Positions 1 to 9,665 of a DNA stretch of 64,000 nucleotides are shown one piece after another. A program made the translations under genes and the position numbers. Each line of letters opens with the position of its first letter. The first letter of the stretch is position 1. The stretch comes from Aestuariivivens insulae (GTDB lineage: Bacteria; Bacteroidota; Bacteroidia; Flavobacteriales; Flavobacteriaceae). The stretch is from positions 1-64,000 of the forward strand of contig NZ_JAKMCS010000011.1 of NCBI RefSeq assembly GCF_022662195.1, given 5' to 3'. The notes under the pieces were generated by a model. It ran no database searches. It saw only the letters and a list, made by a program, of their open reading frames with translations, and was not told the DNA's origin.

Positions 1-362
1 TTTCTTAATACGAGTTAGTTCGCTGAACCTTATTGGTTTCTCTCTACGTTCAAAATGACCGTAAACACCATCTATAAATCTTTGTCATGTCGAAATGAGG
101 CACGATTGAGACATCACATTATTTGAAATTAATGATATATTGTCTTAATCTCTTAATGCGATTTAGCTCCTCTGAACCTTATTGGTTTCTCACTTTGTTC
201 AAAATGACTGTAAACGTCAAACATAAGCCTTAGTCATGTCGAAATGAGGCACGATTGAGACATCGCATTATTTGAATTTAACCATACGTTGTCTTAATTT
301 CTTAATGCGATTAGCTTCGCTGAACCTTATTGGTTTCTCTCTACGATCGAAATGACTAACAA
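1..362. repeat. Tandem ~148-bp intergenic repeat, about 2.4 copies
   Basis: The sequence GAACCTTATTGGTTTCTC recurs at 25, 174 and 322 (spacing 149 and 148 bp). A second anchor, GTCATGTCGAAATGAGGC, recurs at 84 and 233. Each unit therefore holds two arms that are roughly inverted to each other: GCGATTTCTC..TTCAAAATGAC and GTCATGTCGAAATGA..GAGACATCGCAT. The third copy stops at about 355, shortly before the GIY-YIG gene. No coding potential is seen. Related units lie on the other side of that gene at 755-965. Confidence 0.85.
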
Positions 363-422
363 TCTAACATACATTTGTAATCATACTAAAATGAAGTATT
401 ATTGACGCAACTCCCCATCCTT

Positions 423-722
423 TCAAAACACTTGATTATTTAACGTCTCCCATTTCGGATTAAAATTAGCAATCAATTTATTCTTCTTTTCTCTTCGCCA
501 TTTTTTAAGCTCTTTTTCTCTTAATATGGCTTGCTTTGGAAACTCAAAGGTTTCATAATAAACCAAATAAATACAACCATACTTACCAGCAAAAGACTTT
601 TTGGCATTTTGGTTATCAAAAACATGTTGGGATAACCTTCTTTGGATATTATTAGTCATCCCTATATATAATGTCGTCCTATAAGTATTTGTTGTTATGT
701 AAACGAAGTAACTATGCTGCAT
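423..722 (-). CDS. Single-domain GIY-YIG nuclease family protein
   Basis: This 99-residue protein is a stand-alone GIY-YIG domain of the short UPF0213/YhbQ-like class. Visible motifs are FVYITTN near residue 6, LYIGMTNN near residue 18, the following RR (QRRLSQH) and a conserved glutamate in ILREKELKKW near residues 67-76. The family cleaves or nicks DNA, but cellular roles of the short bacterial forms are poorly defined and the substrate here is unknown. It lies alone and is bracketed on both sides by the same intergenic repeat family. This suggests it moves with, or acts on, those repeats; that is inference. Start is the ATG at 722. Confidence 0.9.
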   Translation of the reverse strand: MQHSYFVYITTNTYRTTLYIGMTNNIQRRLSQHVFDNQNAKKSFAGKYGCIYLVYYETFEFPKQAILREKELKKWRREKKNKLIANFNPKWETLNNQVF

Positions 723-754
723 GGTTAAATATAATGCTTATACAACTGAAATGC

Positions 755-965
755 TAGATGCGATTTCTCACTTCGTTCGAAATGACCGTAAACACCATCT
801 ATAATTCCTTGTCCTGTCGAAATGAAGAACGATTGGTACATCACAATATTTAAATTGACTTAAAATCTTAATGTGATTTCTCTCTACGTTCAAAATGACT
901 AACTAAAAGTATCAATCAAAGCTTTTGTCATGTCAAAATGAGGCACGATTGAGACATCGCATAGT
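755..965. repeat. Two further copies of the 5'-end intergenic repeat
   Basis: Copies of the unit found at 1-362, but shorter: the anchor GTC(A/C)TGTC(G/A)AAATGA starts at 811 and 927, 116 bp apart, because the block around GAACCTTATTGG is missing. Each copy pairs GCGATTTCTC..CGTTC(G/A)AAATGAC with GTC.TGTC.AAATGA..GA.ACATC as an imperfect inverted repeat. The gap 723-1057 holds nothing else except the ferredoxin terminator. Confidence 0.8.
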
Positions 966-995
966 TATAATCTCCATTCATTTAAATAATTATTC

Positions 996-1028
996 AATAA
1001 AAAATCCCAAGCTTTCGCTGTGGGATTC
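996..1028 (-). terminator. Rho-independent terminator after the ferredoxin gene
   Basis: Read on the minus strand, AATCCCA(CA)GC pairs with GCTTGGGATT across a GAAA loop and is followed by TTTTTATT. It lies 30 bp after the ferredoxin stop. Confidence 0.75.
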
Positions 1029-1057
1029 CTTATTAACTATTCATTATTAATTTTTAA

Positions 1058-2537
<1,480 letters not shown>

Positions 2538-2614
2538 CCGAAAAATTATTGAATTCTTACTAAAAAATACTCAATTAATTAGGAAATTTGTTCCTTTAAA
2601 TTTTGAACCAAAAG

Positions 2615-3679
2615 ATGAAAAAACACAACTTTAGTGCAGGACCATGTATTTTACCACAAGAGGTTTTACAAAAAGCTTCTCAAGCCGTTTTAGACTTAGA
2701 CAACAGTGGTTTATCATTAATTGAAATATCACATCGTAGCAAAGCCTTTGTTGATATTATGGAAAAAGCTAGAGCACTAGCATTAGAGTTGCTTGGCTTG
2801 GAAGGTAAAGGCTATAAAGCCTTATTTTTACAAGGAGGTGCCAGCACCCAATTTTTAATGGTAGCCCTTAACCTATTGGAAAAAAGAGCAGGTTACTTAA
2901 ATTCGGGAACTTGGGCCAACAAAGCCATTACCGAAGCTAAAATCTACGACGACATTTACGAAGTAGCCTCTTCTAAAGATGCCAACTTTAACTATATTCC
3001 AAAAGGGTATGAGATTCCAGAGGATTACGATTATTTCCACTGCACCTCAAACAATACCATTTTTGGAACACAAATGAAAGAATTCCCGAACTCCCCCATA
3101 CCTATGGTATGTGATATGAGTAGTGATATTTTTTCACGTAGTTTAGATTTTTCTAAATTCGATTTAATCTATGCCGGTGCACAAAAAAATATGGGGCCTG
3201 CCGGGACAACCTTAGTTGTTATTAAAGAAGATATTTTAGGTAAAGTATCGCGTAAAATCCCATCGATGATGGATTACAAAAAGCATATTGGCAGTGGTAG
3301 TATGTTCAACACGCCTCCTGTTTTTGCGGTATATACCTCTATGCTGACCTTAGAATGGCTTAAAAACCTAGGTGGTATTGCTGCTATCGAAGAGGAAAAT
3401 GAAAAGAAAGCTCGTTTAATTTATTCTGAAATCGATTTAAACCCATTATTCAAAGGGTTTGCAGTTAAAGAAGACCGTTCTAACATGAACGCAACGTTTA
3501 CCCTAGAAAATGAAAATTTAAAGGAAACCTTCGATACCATGCTAAAAGATGCCGGTATAAATGGCCTTAACGGGCACCGTAGCGTTGGTGGTTATCGTGC
3601 CTCTATGTACAATGCGTTACCTCTTGAAAGCGTTAAGGTTTTAGTTGAGGTAATGAGTGAGCTTGAAAGTAAAGCATAA
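2615..3679 (+). CDS. serC: Phosphoserine aminotransferase
   Basis: A 354-residue PLP-dependent enzyme converting 3-phosphohydroxypyruvate and glutamate to phosphoserine (also acting in pyridoxal phosphate synthesis in some bacteria). The N-terminus MKKHNFSAGPCILP is the family start. The PLP lysine lies in YAGAQKNMGPAG near residue 195, and the C-terminal HRSVGGYRASMYNA segment is diagnostic. The ATG at 2615 is chosen over an in-frame TTG at 2603, which would add four residues to the family N-terminus. It precedes serA by 75 bp, so two consecutive steps of serine synthesis are adjacent and probably co-transcribed. Confidence 0.96.
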   Translation: MKKHNFSAGPCILPQEVLQKASQAVLDLDNSGLSLIEISHRSKAFVDIMEKARALALELLGLEGKGYKALFLQGGASTQFLMVALNLLEKRAGYLNSGTWANKAITEAKIYDDIYEVASSKDANFNYIPKGYEIPEDYDYFHCTSNNTIFGTQMKEFPNSPIPMVCDMSSDIFSRSLDFSKFDLIYAGAQKNMGPAGTTLVVIKEDILGKVSRKIPSMMDYKKHIGSGSMFNTPPVFAVYTSMLTLEWLKNLGGIAAIEEENEKKARLIYSEIDLNPLFKGFAVKEDRSNMNATFTLENENLKETFDTMLKDAGINGLNGHRSVGGYRASMYNALPLESVKVLVEVMSELESKA

Positions 3680-3754
3680 AATAAATTAATCTTAAGTTTA
3701 GAAGTATTTAGCCAATTGTTTTAATCTTCTAACTTTTAACTTTTAACTTTAAAA

Positions 3755-4705
3755 ATGAAAGTATTAGCAAACGACGGAATTTCACAAAGTGGTATTGATG
3801 CCTTAGAAAAGGCCGGATATGAAGTGATCACAACTACCGTAGCACAAGAACAATTAATTAATTATATAAACGAAAATAACATTGTAGTGTTATTAGTGCG
3901 TAGTGCCACTACGGTACGTAAAGATTTAATTGATGCTTGCCCTAGCTTAAAAATTATTGGTCGTGGTGGTGTAGGTATGGATAATATTGATGTAGACTAT
4001 GCTAGGGAAAAAGGCTTGCACGTTATCAATACGCCAGCAGCTTCCTCACACTCTGTTGCCGAATTGGTATTTGGACATTTTTATGGCTTGGCACGCTTTT
4101 TACACAATTCCAACCGTGAGATGCCTCTTGAAGGCGACACGAACTTTAAAGGTTTAAAGAAAGCCTATGCTAAAGGAACAGAACTAAAAGGCAAAACACT
4201 AGGTGTTTTAGGCTTTGGCCGTATTGGTCAAGCGACTGCAAAAGTAGCCCTTGGAGCTGGAATGAAAGTAGTAGCTTTCGATCCGTTTTTAGATAAAGTG
4301 AATTTAGAATTGGAATTTTTCGATGGTCAAAAAGTAAATTTTGAAATTGAAACCATTTCTAAGGAAGACGTTTTAAAACAAGCCGATTTCATCACGCTTC
4401 ATGTACCTGCACAAAAAGACTATGTAATTGATGAGGCAGAATTTAACATGATGAAAGACGGAGCCATATTAGCTAATGCAGCACGTGGTGGTGTGGTTAA
4501 CGAAGTAGCTCTTGTGAAAGCTTTAGAAAGCGGTAAGATAGCTGGAGCAGCGTTAGATGTGTTTGAAAAAGAGCCTAAGCCAGAAGTTCAATTGTTAATG
4601 AACACATCATTATCGCTTACACCCCATACAGGAGCAGCAACTAATGAAGCCCAAGACCGTATTGGCACAGAATTAGCTTCACAGATTGTTAGCATCTTAG
4701 GGTAG
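3755..4705 (+). CDS. serA: D-3-phosphoglycerate dehydrogenase, short form
   Basis: A 316-residue D-2-hydroxyacid dehydrogenase, the first committed enzyme of serine synthesis. The NAD site is GVLGFGRIGQATA near residue 150. Catalytic residues are the Arg in NAARGGVVNE, the Glu in DVFEKEP, and the His in LTPHTGAATNEAQ near residue 295. It lacks the C-terminal ACT regulatory domain of the ~410-residue E. coli enzyme, so serine feedback through ACT is not expected. Adjacent serC supports assignment to 3-phosphoglycerate rather than another hydroxyacid. Transcription should end at the hairpin at 4748. Confidence 0.92.
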   Translation: MKVLANDGISQSGIDALEKAGYEVITTTVAQEQLINYINENNIVVLLVRSATTVRKDLIDACPSLKIIGRGGVGMDNIDVDYAREKGLHVINTPAASSHSVAELVFGHFYGLARFLHNSNREMPLEGDTNFKGLKKAYAKGTELKGKTLGVLGFGRIGQATAKVALGAGMKVVAFDPFLDKVNLELEFFDGQKVNFEIETISKEDVLKQADFITLHVPAQKDYVIDEAEFNMMKDGAILANAARGGVVNEVALVKALESGKIAGAALDVFEKEPKPEVQLLMNTSLSLTPHTGAATNEAQDRIGTELASQIVSILG

Positions 4706-4747
4706 AGCTCTAAATATAAACATAATGTGACCTTTAGGTTATATTTG

Positions 4748-4779
4748 AGTCCTAACTATAAACGTTAGGACTTTTTTTT
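4748..4779 (+). terminator. Rho-independent terminator after serA
   Basis: AGTCCTAAC (4748-4756), a 7-nt loop, then GTTAGGACT (4764-4772) followed by a run of T. The stem is perfect over 9 bp. Confidence 0.9.
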
Positions 4780-4824
4780 GTACATTAAATTATATTTTAT
4801 AACCTTTAAAAACACCCCAATATC

Positions 4825-5460
4825 ATGTCTGGAATATTAGATTTATTACAAAGCGATTTAGGAAAAACCATAATTAATGGCGTTTCGCAAGAAACCAATC
4901 AACCACAAAACAAAACACAGAATTTACTAACCATGGCACTACCTGTTTTAATAACAGCAATGCAACGAAACGCCTCCTCGCAGGAAGGCGCCCAGGGCCT
5001 GCTAAGTGCATTGGACAACAAACACGATGGTAGTATTTTAGATAATCTTGGCGGTCTGTTTGGAGGCGGTGTAGACCAAGCCGTAAAAACCGATGGGGAA
5101 AAAATCCTGGGTCATATCTTAGGAAAAAAGCAACCCGTTGTAGAACATGCTTTAAGTCAAAAATCTGGTATCGATGCCAATACAGTAGCTCAAATACTTA
5201 AAGTAGCAGCTCCTATTGTTTTAGGCATGTTGGGCAAAGAGAAAAAAAGACAAAATGTACAAAACCAAAACGGGCTGAAAAGCTTATTGGGCGGATTACT
5301 AAAAGGCAATTCTACACAACAAGAACAAAGCTTTCTGGAATCCATTCTAGATGCCGATGGAGATGGCAGTGTCATAGACGATGTTGCGGGTATGGTTCTT
5401 GGCGACAACAAAAAGAAAAGCGGACTCGGTGGACTACTGGGTGGTATGTTTGGTAAATAG
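4825..5460 (+). CDS. DUF937 domain-containing protein
   Basis: A 211-residue protein of the DUF937 family (PF06078), whose function is unknown. It begins with the typical amphipathic segment (SGILDLLQSDLGKTIINGVS). It then has a helical region with LLTMALPVLITAMQRNA, and Gly/Leu-rich repeats at the end (LGGLLGGMFGK). No signal peptide or transmembrane segment is evident, so it is probably cytoplasmic. It is flanked by terminators on both sides and so is monocistronic. A DADGDGS motif near residue 175 resembles a calcium loop; whether it binds metal is untested. Confidence 0.85.
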   Translation: MSGILDLLQSDLGKTIINGVSQETNQPQNKTQNLLTMALPVLITAMQRNASSQEGAQGLLSALDNKHDGSILDNLGGLFGGGVDQAVKTDGEKILGHILGKKQPVVEHALSQKSGIDANTVAQILKVAAPIVLGMLGKEKKRQNVQNQNGLKSLLGGLLKGNSTQQEQSFLESILDADGDGSVIDDVAGMVLGDNKKKSGLGGLLGGMFGK

Positions 5461-5484
5461 CAATACTACCTCTGTAAAAGTTCT

Positions 5485-5515
5485 AAAGCCAAACGGACAT
5501 GTTTGGCTTTTTTTT
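5485..5515 (+). terminator. Rho-independent terminator after the DUF937 gene
   Basis: AAAGCCAAAC (5485-5494), a 6-nt loop, GTTTGGCTTT (5501-5510) and a T run. The 10-bp stem is perfect. Confidence 0.92.
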
Positions 5516-5588
5516 GTTAAAAACATTCATAAACAAGGCATTAAGGAATGATTTTTGTAAATTTATATTAAGTCAAACAAAGAGAAAC

Positions 5589-5659
5589 GGTGTTCACTCG
5601 GTTAAAATGGTTGTTCACTCAATCTAGCTTTTATAACTGTAGCATCAGCTATATTTTTG
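5589..5659 (+). promoter_or_regulatory. Promoter with spaced direct repeat upstream of the putative metal-uptake operon
   Basis: A -7 box TATTTTTG lies at 5652-5659, 26 bp before the ATG at 5685. Upstream, GTTCACTC occurs at 5592-5599 and 5613-5620, exactly 21 bp apart (two helical turns), with flanking similarity (GGTGTTCACTC and GGTTGTTCACTC). No -33 TTTG is seen at the right distance. An activator bound to the direct repeat would fit; the regulator is unknown. Confidence 0.5.
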
Positions 5660-5684
5660 TTTGTGTGAATCAAAATAAAAAACA

Positions 5685-6128
5685 ATGAAAAATCTAATCC
5701 TTTCGTTAACCATAATAGGCTTATTAATTGCTTGTAATACAACAAAGCCTCTAACGTCTAATAATAATGCTTCGGAACAAGAGATGGCAACTGCAACCAA
5801 TGATACTGTAACAATTGCCAACGACAAGCTAGAATATGAAATTATAATCATTGAACCTGGTTTCAATGCCTGGCTTGCCAGTATAGCAAAACCTGAAGGC
5901 TATTATTCACAAAGTTTTTTAGAAAACAGGAACTACTTTTATGTAACCGAATGGAACCAGAGGGTGCTTCAGCCACAACGCTATAATCCTAACCTATACG
6001 AATTGCAAATTGATTATAGCCCACATATTGATTATGGATATGAGGTAAACTATAAATTATACAATTATTTTATTTACTTTCAGTTAACCTATAAACAAAG
6101 ATTGGGACCGTTCACCCCTAGAATTTAA
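5685..6128 (+). CDS. Small lipoprotein, DUF6146-like
   Basis: A 147-residue protein with a lipoprotein signal: a hydrophobic stretch followed by LLIAC, so acylation is expected at Cys17. The mature part contains EIIIIEPGFNAWLAS and repeated Tyr/Asn-rich segments (YYSQSFLENRNYFYVTEWN). It resembles the flavobacterial family DUF6146; I assign that from memory of such sequences. No enzymatic motif is visible. It is first in a row of four genes ending with a TonB receptor (next gene within 40 bp), which suggests an envelope role linked to that receptor. Confidence 0.75.
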   Translation: MKNLILSLTIIGLLIACNTTKPLTSNNNASEQEMATATNDTVTIANDKLEYEIIIIEPGFNAWLASIAKPEGYYSQSFLENRNYFYVTEWNQRVLQPQRYNPNLYELQIDYSPHIDYGYEVNYKLYNYFIYFQLTYKQRLGPFTPRI

Positions 6129-6139
6129 ATTGCTTTGCT

Positions 6140-6147
6140 TATTTTTG
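6140..6147 (+). promoter_or_regulatory. Possible internal -7 promoter box
   Basis: TATTTTTG fits the Bacteroidota -7 consensus TAnnTTTG and lies about 19 bp before the GTG at 6166. No clear -33 TTTG is seen, so this is a weak call. It argues that the TTG at 6130 is not the start of the following gene. Confidence 0.35.
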
Positions 6148-6165
6148 CAACTCAAAAACAAAGTA

Positions 6166-6660
6166 GTGGATAAATTAAAAGAGCGCTGGGACATTAATAA
6201 AAACTGGCAATTTGTATTTCTATTATTAGGAATTGTAGCTTTGGGATATTGTTCCTATAAATTAGCCAATCTATTTTTTAGCAATCAAAATATAGTTCCT
6301 ATAAGCCTTTTGGGGCTCACTTTCTTTTTTATACTTCTAAAATTTACCCTTAAACTTTTTGATAAACTTGAAAAAAAATGGCGTGTGAACTACAGATGGG
6401 AGCTCATTACCATTTTTTTTGTGTTTGCTATTACTGGGTCTTCTTCGGTGTTTATAGGTAGACCCATTATTAAGCTCTTAGGTATTACAAAAGACAACTT
6501 ACCAGTATTTCTTTACTGGGTTTTATACATATTTATTGGGTTCGTTTTTTATCAAATTCTATTGGTAGTTAATGGTTGGCTATTTGGACAGTACAAGTTC
6601 TTTTGGAGTTTTGAAAAGAAAATGCTTCGTAGAATAGGTCTAAAGCGATTTATTGATTAA
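6166..6660 (+). CDS. Four-helix membrane protein, DUF6787-like
   Basis: About 164 residues with four predicted transmembrane segments in two similar halves. Each half starts with a charged motif (DKLKERWDINKNWQFVF; DKLEKKWRVNYRWELIT), so the protein is an internal duplication. The C-terminus is basic (FEKKMLRRIGLKRFID). I relate it to the flavobacterial family DUF6787 with moderate confidence; function is unknown. The GTG at 6166 is preferred because it places the charged motif at the N-terminus; a TTG at 6130 is the alternative. Its stop directly abuts the ATG of the next gene, so the two are translationally coupled. Confidence 0.7.
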   Translation: MDKLKERWDINKNWQFVFLLLGIVALGYCSYKLANLFFSNQNIVPISLLGLTFFFILLKFTLKLFDKLEKKWRVNYRWELITIFFVFAITGSSSVFIGRPIIKLLGITKDNLPVFLYWVLYIFIGFVFYQILLVVNGWLFGQYKFFWSFEKKMLRRIGLKRFID

Positions 6661-6999
6661 ATGTACGGCCTAAAGCAACATATCGCCTTCAAGATATTTA
6701 CTATATTTATGGTGGTAACCCTATTGGCCCCAACCATAAATAAATTTGCCCATACCTTTAGTCATCACCAACATAAAATTTGTATTGGCGAAAAATCTAC
6801 CCATATACATCAGGTAGATTTAGACTGTGAGTTTTTCAAACATCATATTAGTAAAACCTTCACCACCAACCTATTTGCTTTTAATCTTTTTTCAGAAAAA
6901 GAAATACATACAAAAATAATATCGCCGTATTTTTTTCTAAGCGATTATCAAAGTCTTCATTTTTCACTACGGGGACCACCACAAATTAGTTTAGTATAA
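6661..6999 (+). CDS. Small His-rich exported protein preceding a TonB receptor
   Basis: A 112-residue protein with an N-terminal hydrophobic segment (residues 9-27) that could be a signal peptide or anchor. After it comes a dense set of possible metal ligands: HTFSHHQHKIC, then HIHQVDLDCEFFKHH. The C-terminus ends in SLRGPPQISLV. I recognise this layout (small His-rich protein with a terminal RGPP motif just before a metal-type TonB receptor) from flavobacteria but know no name for it. The pattern suggests periplasmic binding or sensing of a divalent metal. The ATG follows the preceding stop with no gap. Confidence 0.7.
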   Translation: MYGLKQHIAFKIFTIFMVVTLLAPTINKFAHTFSHHQHKICIGEKSTHIHQVDLDCEFFKHHISKTFTTNLFAFNLFSEKEIHTKIISPYFFLSDYQSLHFSLRGPPQISLV

Positions 7000-7053
7000 G
7001 TAACCATTGGAGTAACTCCAAAACATTTTATCTAAATTAATTTAAACATACAT

Positions 7054-9285
7054 ATGAAAAACATAGTAACTGTATTACTAAGTCTTTTATGGTTCTCTAT
7101 TTATTCTCAGAATCGTATCGAAGGACACATTATAGATAACAACACAAAACAACCCATTGAAGCTGTAAATGTCTATTTCCCCCAATTAGAGAAAGGTACC
7201 TCAACAAATACTGAAGGGATATTTAACTTAAAAAACATCCCTAATGGCACCTACAAAATCATCATTTCCTATCTGGGGTACGAAACCCAATCAATAAACT
7301 ATAAGTTCCCCAACACTGCTGTTTTAAAAATAGAAATGGTCACCTCTGCAGTGGAAATGGAAGGCATTATTATATCTACACCATTTCACAAACTCCAAAG
7401 CGAGAATGTTATGAAAGTGGAACAGGAAAACATCTCCAATTTAAAAAAACAAGGTGCTGTAAACTTATCCAGCGGTATAGCTAACATAGCAGGTGTTGAA
7501 AGTATTTCCACTGGATTGGGCATTGGAAAACCCGTAATAAGAGGATTAAGTAGTAACCGTGTGTTAGTTTATACCCAAGGCGTACGATTAGAAAATCAAC
7601 AATTTGGGAGCGAACATGGTTTGGGCCTTAGTAGTAATGGTATTGAAAGTGTTGAAGTTATTAAAGGCCCTGCCTCCCTACTGTATGGAAGCGATGCCTT
7701 GGGTGGCGTACTCTATATAAACTCAGAAAAATTTGCTCAGGCCAATACTACTATGGGTGATATTTCTGCAAATTATTTCAGCAATACATTAGGATATAAT
7801 ACCAATATAGGTGTAAAACAATCGGGTGAGCAGTTCAAATTTTTATTTCGGGGTGGTGTAGCTGAGCATGCCGATTACAATACCAATAATTATCGGGTAA
7901 CCAATACGCGCTTTAAGGAAACCGATTTTAAAGCAGGTATTGGCTATCAAATCACCAATTTTAAAACCGAATTAAGATACAACGCCAATGTATCGAAATT
8001 GGGGATTCCAGAAGAAATTGGAGAGCAATCTAAGCTAAAATCACCCTTGTTGCCCTACCAAGATATTACTAACCATGTATTAAGCTCTAAGTCGACAGTC
8101 TTTTTAAATAATTCGGAGTTGGATATCAATTTAGGATTAATCTATAATGACCGAAAGGAATTTGAGGAGCACCATCACGACGAGGAACATGAAGATGAAC
8201 ACGATAATGCGGAACATGAAGAAGAGCCTGAAGAAGGTTTAGAAGCGGCTTTACACATGAAATTAAAAACCCTAAACTATGATGTAAAGTATCATCTACC
8301 TGAACTTGGTAAATTTGAAACCATAATTGGAGTACAAGGCATGACACAGTCGAATTCAAATTATGGTGAAGAAATATTAATCCCAGATGCTACAACCCAT
8401 GATATTGGCATTTTAGCAACTTCCCATATTCACTTCAATAAAGCCGATGTACAGATTGGTGCCAGGCTGGATAATAGAACCATTAAAGTACTTTCGGGTA
8501 TCGAAAAGAACTTTAGTAGCTTTAATGCTGCATTGGGCCTAAAGACAAGCATCGCTGAAAAGCTTGTCGCTAGGGTAAATTTAGCCACTGGCTTTAGGGC
8601 GCCCAATTTAGCAGAATTAACATCGAATGGGACTCATGAAGGTACCAATCGATATGAAATAGGCAATGAAAATCTAAAAAGTGAAAAAAATATTCAAATA
8701 GACGTTGCTGTAGAATACAAAAGTGACCATTTGGAACTCTTTGTTAATGGATTTTACAACACCATAGATGATTACATTTTTTTATCCCCAAACGGCAATT
8801 TTATTGATGAAGACCCCGTATTTGTCTACCTTCAGGATAATGCCAATTTATATGGTGGTGAAATTGGATTCCATGTTCACCCACACCCATTGGATTGGCT
8901 ACATTTCGAGAGTAGCTTTGAAACCGTTACCGGAAAACAAAGCGGCGGTTCCTTTTTACCTTTAATTCCTGCTAATTCTTTAAGCAATACCCTCCGTGCC
9001 GAATTTAGCAATGCGTTATTTAATAACGGCTATGCCTTTATTAAATACAAATCTACGTTTAAGCAAAATAATACTGGTGGTTTTGAAACTCCAACTAATG
9101 CTTATAATCTGTTAAGTGCAGGCTTAGGTGGCACGTTTAAGGTCTTTGAAAAGGATTTGGAAGTTCTTTTCTCTGGAACCAACTTGACTAACAAGACCTA
9201 TATTAATCATTTATCGCGTTTAAAACCCGATGGTATTTTTAATATGGGACGTAATTTTAGTTTAGGGTTTACTTACCATTTTTAA
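7054..9285 (+). CDS. TonB-dependent receptor, probable metal/metal-chelate uptake
   Basis: A 743-residue outer-membrane receptor. In order: signal peptide (1-18), carboxypeptidase-like regulatory domain (about 20-95, with GHIIDNNTKQPIEAVNVYF), plug domain (about 110-230, with VLVYTQGVRLENQQFGSEHG and VEVIKGPASLLYGSDALGG), then a beta-barrel ending in the aromatic FSLGFTYHF. It imports a ligand using TonB energy. Residues about 369-396 form a His/Asp/Glu-rich extracellular loop, as in zinc-type receptors such as ZnuD. With the His-rich protein upstream, a divalent metal is the best guess. There is no SusD partner, so this is not a glycan locus. Confidence 0.92.
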   Translation: MKNIVTVLLSLLWFSIYSQNRIEGHIIDNNTKQPIEAVNVYFPQLEKGTSTNTEGIFNLKNIPNGTYKIIISYLGYETQSINYKFPNTAVLKIEMVTSAVEMEGIIISTPFHKLQSENVMKVEQENISNLKKQGAVNLSSGIANIAGVESISTGLGIGKPVIRGLSSNRVLVYTQGVRLENQQFGSEHGLGLSSNGIESVEVIKGPASLLYGSDALGGVLYINSEKFAQANTTMGDISANYFSNTLGYNTNIGVKQSGEQFKFLFRGGVAEHADYNTNNYRVTNTRFKETDFKAGIGYQITNFKTELRYNANVSKLGIPEEIGEQSKLKSPLLPYQDITNHVLSSKSTVFLNNSELDINLGLIYNDRKEFEEHHHDEEHEDEHDNAEHEEEPEEGLEAALHMKLKTLNYDVKYHLPELGKFETIIGVQGMTQSNSNYGEEILIPDATTHDIGILATSHIHFNKADVQIGARLDNRTIKVLSGIEKNFSSFNAALGLKTSIAEKLVARVNLATGFRAPNLAELTSNGTHEGTNRYEIGNENLKSEKNIQIDVAVEYKSDHLELFVNGFYNTIDDYIFLSPNGNFIDEDPVFVYLQDNANLYGGEIGFHVHPHPLDWLHFESSFETVTGKQSGGSFLPLIPANSLSNTLRAEFSNALFNNGYAFIKYKSTFKQNNTGGFETPTNAYNLLSAGLGGTFKVFEKDLEVLFSGTNLTNKTYINHLSRLKPDGIFNMGRNFSLGFTYHF

Positions 9286-9311
9286 AATACCACTAACATT
9301 AAGTTAATATT

Positions 9312-9348
9312 AGACCCCACAGGTTTTAAAAACCTGTGGGGTCTATCT
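9312..9348 (+). terminator. Strong hairpin terminator after the TonB receptor
   Basis: AGACCCCACAGGTTT (9312-9326) pairs perfectly with AAACCTGTGGGGTCT (9330-9344), 15 bp, followed by a modest T-rich tail. It separates the receptor operon from the convergent gene. Confidence 0.85.
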
Positions 9349-9355
9349 TTCCAAA

Positions 9356-9628
9356 TTATTGCAATTCCTTCTTTCTAGTAAAAACATATGTATACAACCA
9401 CATTAAGGTAAACGTGGGTATAACGTCCAAACCGGGCAAGGCTTCTTCTATAAAAGCAATAACCCCAGCTATTTTTCCGGGTTTGCCCTTATAAAGTTTG
9501 GTCATTAACCAACCAGATAGTGGCGCCCAAACAATATCACTGAACTCTCCTAAAACAGGAATTATAAAAGACACATAGCCAACAGCATCACATAAAATAC
9601 TAAGTGCTAATATTTTGTATTTGTTCAT
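9356..9628 (-). CDS. Small conserved membrane protein
   Basis: A 90-residue hydrophobic protein with two to three transmembrane segments: about 5-27 (ALSILCDAVGYVSFIIP), 30-45, and 65-84 (PTFTLMWLYTYVF). It has a basic C-terminus (TRKKELQ). Between the helices is the loop TKLYKGKPGKIAGVIAFIEE. I do not recognise a characterised family. It lies downstream of folE on the same strand with a 37-bp gap, so it may share its transcript. Confidence 0.7.
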   Translation of the reverse strand: MNKYKILALSILCDAVGYVSFIIPVLGEFSDIVWAPLSGWLMTKLYKGKPGKIAGVIAFIEEALPGLDVIPTFTLMWLYTYVFTRKKELQ

Positions 9629-9665
9629 ATTATAGGTTTGGCTTATCCTTAGAAAATACCATGAA

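Noticed and set aside
1-965. CRISPR-like array
   Set aside because: The repeats are ~148 bp or ~116 bp units with internal inverted arms and diverged copies, not short identical repeats with unique spacers, and no cas genes are nearby.
3735-3747. TTTAAC repeats before serA as regulator sites
   Set aside because: Two copies at 7-bp spacing look like slippage of TTTTAAC and are not helically phased; they show how easily this hexamer occurs in the AT-rich background.
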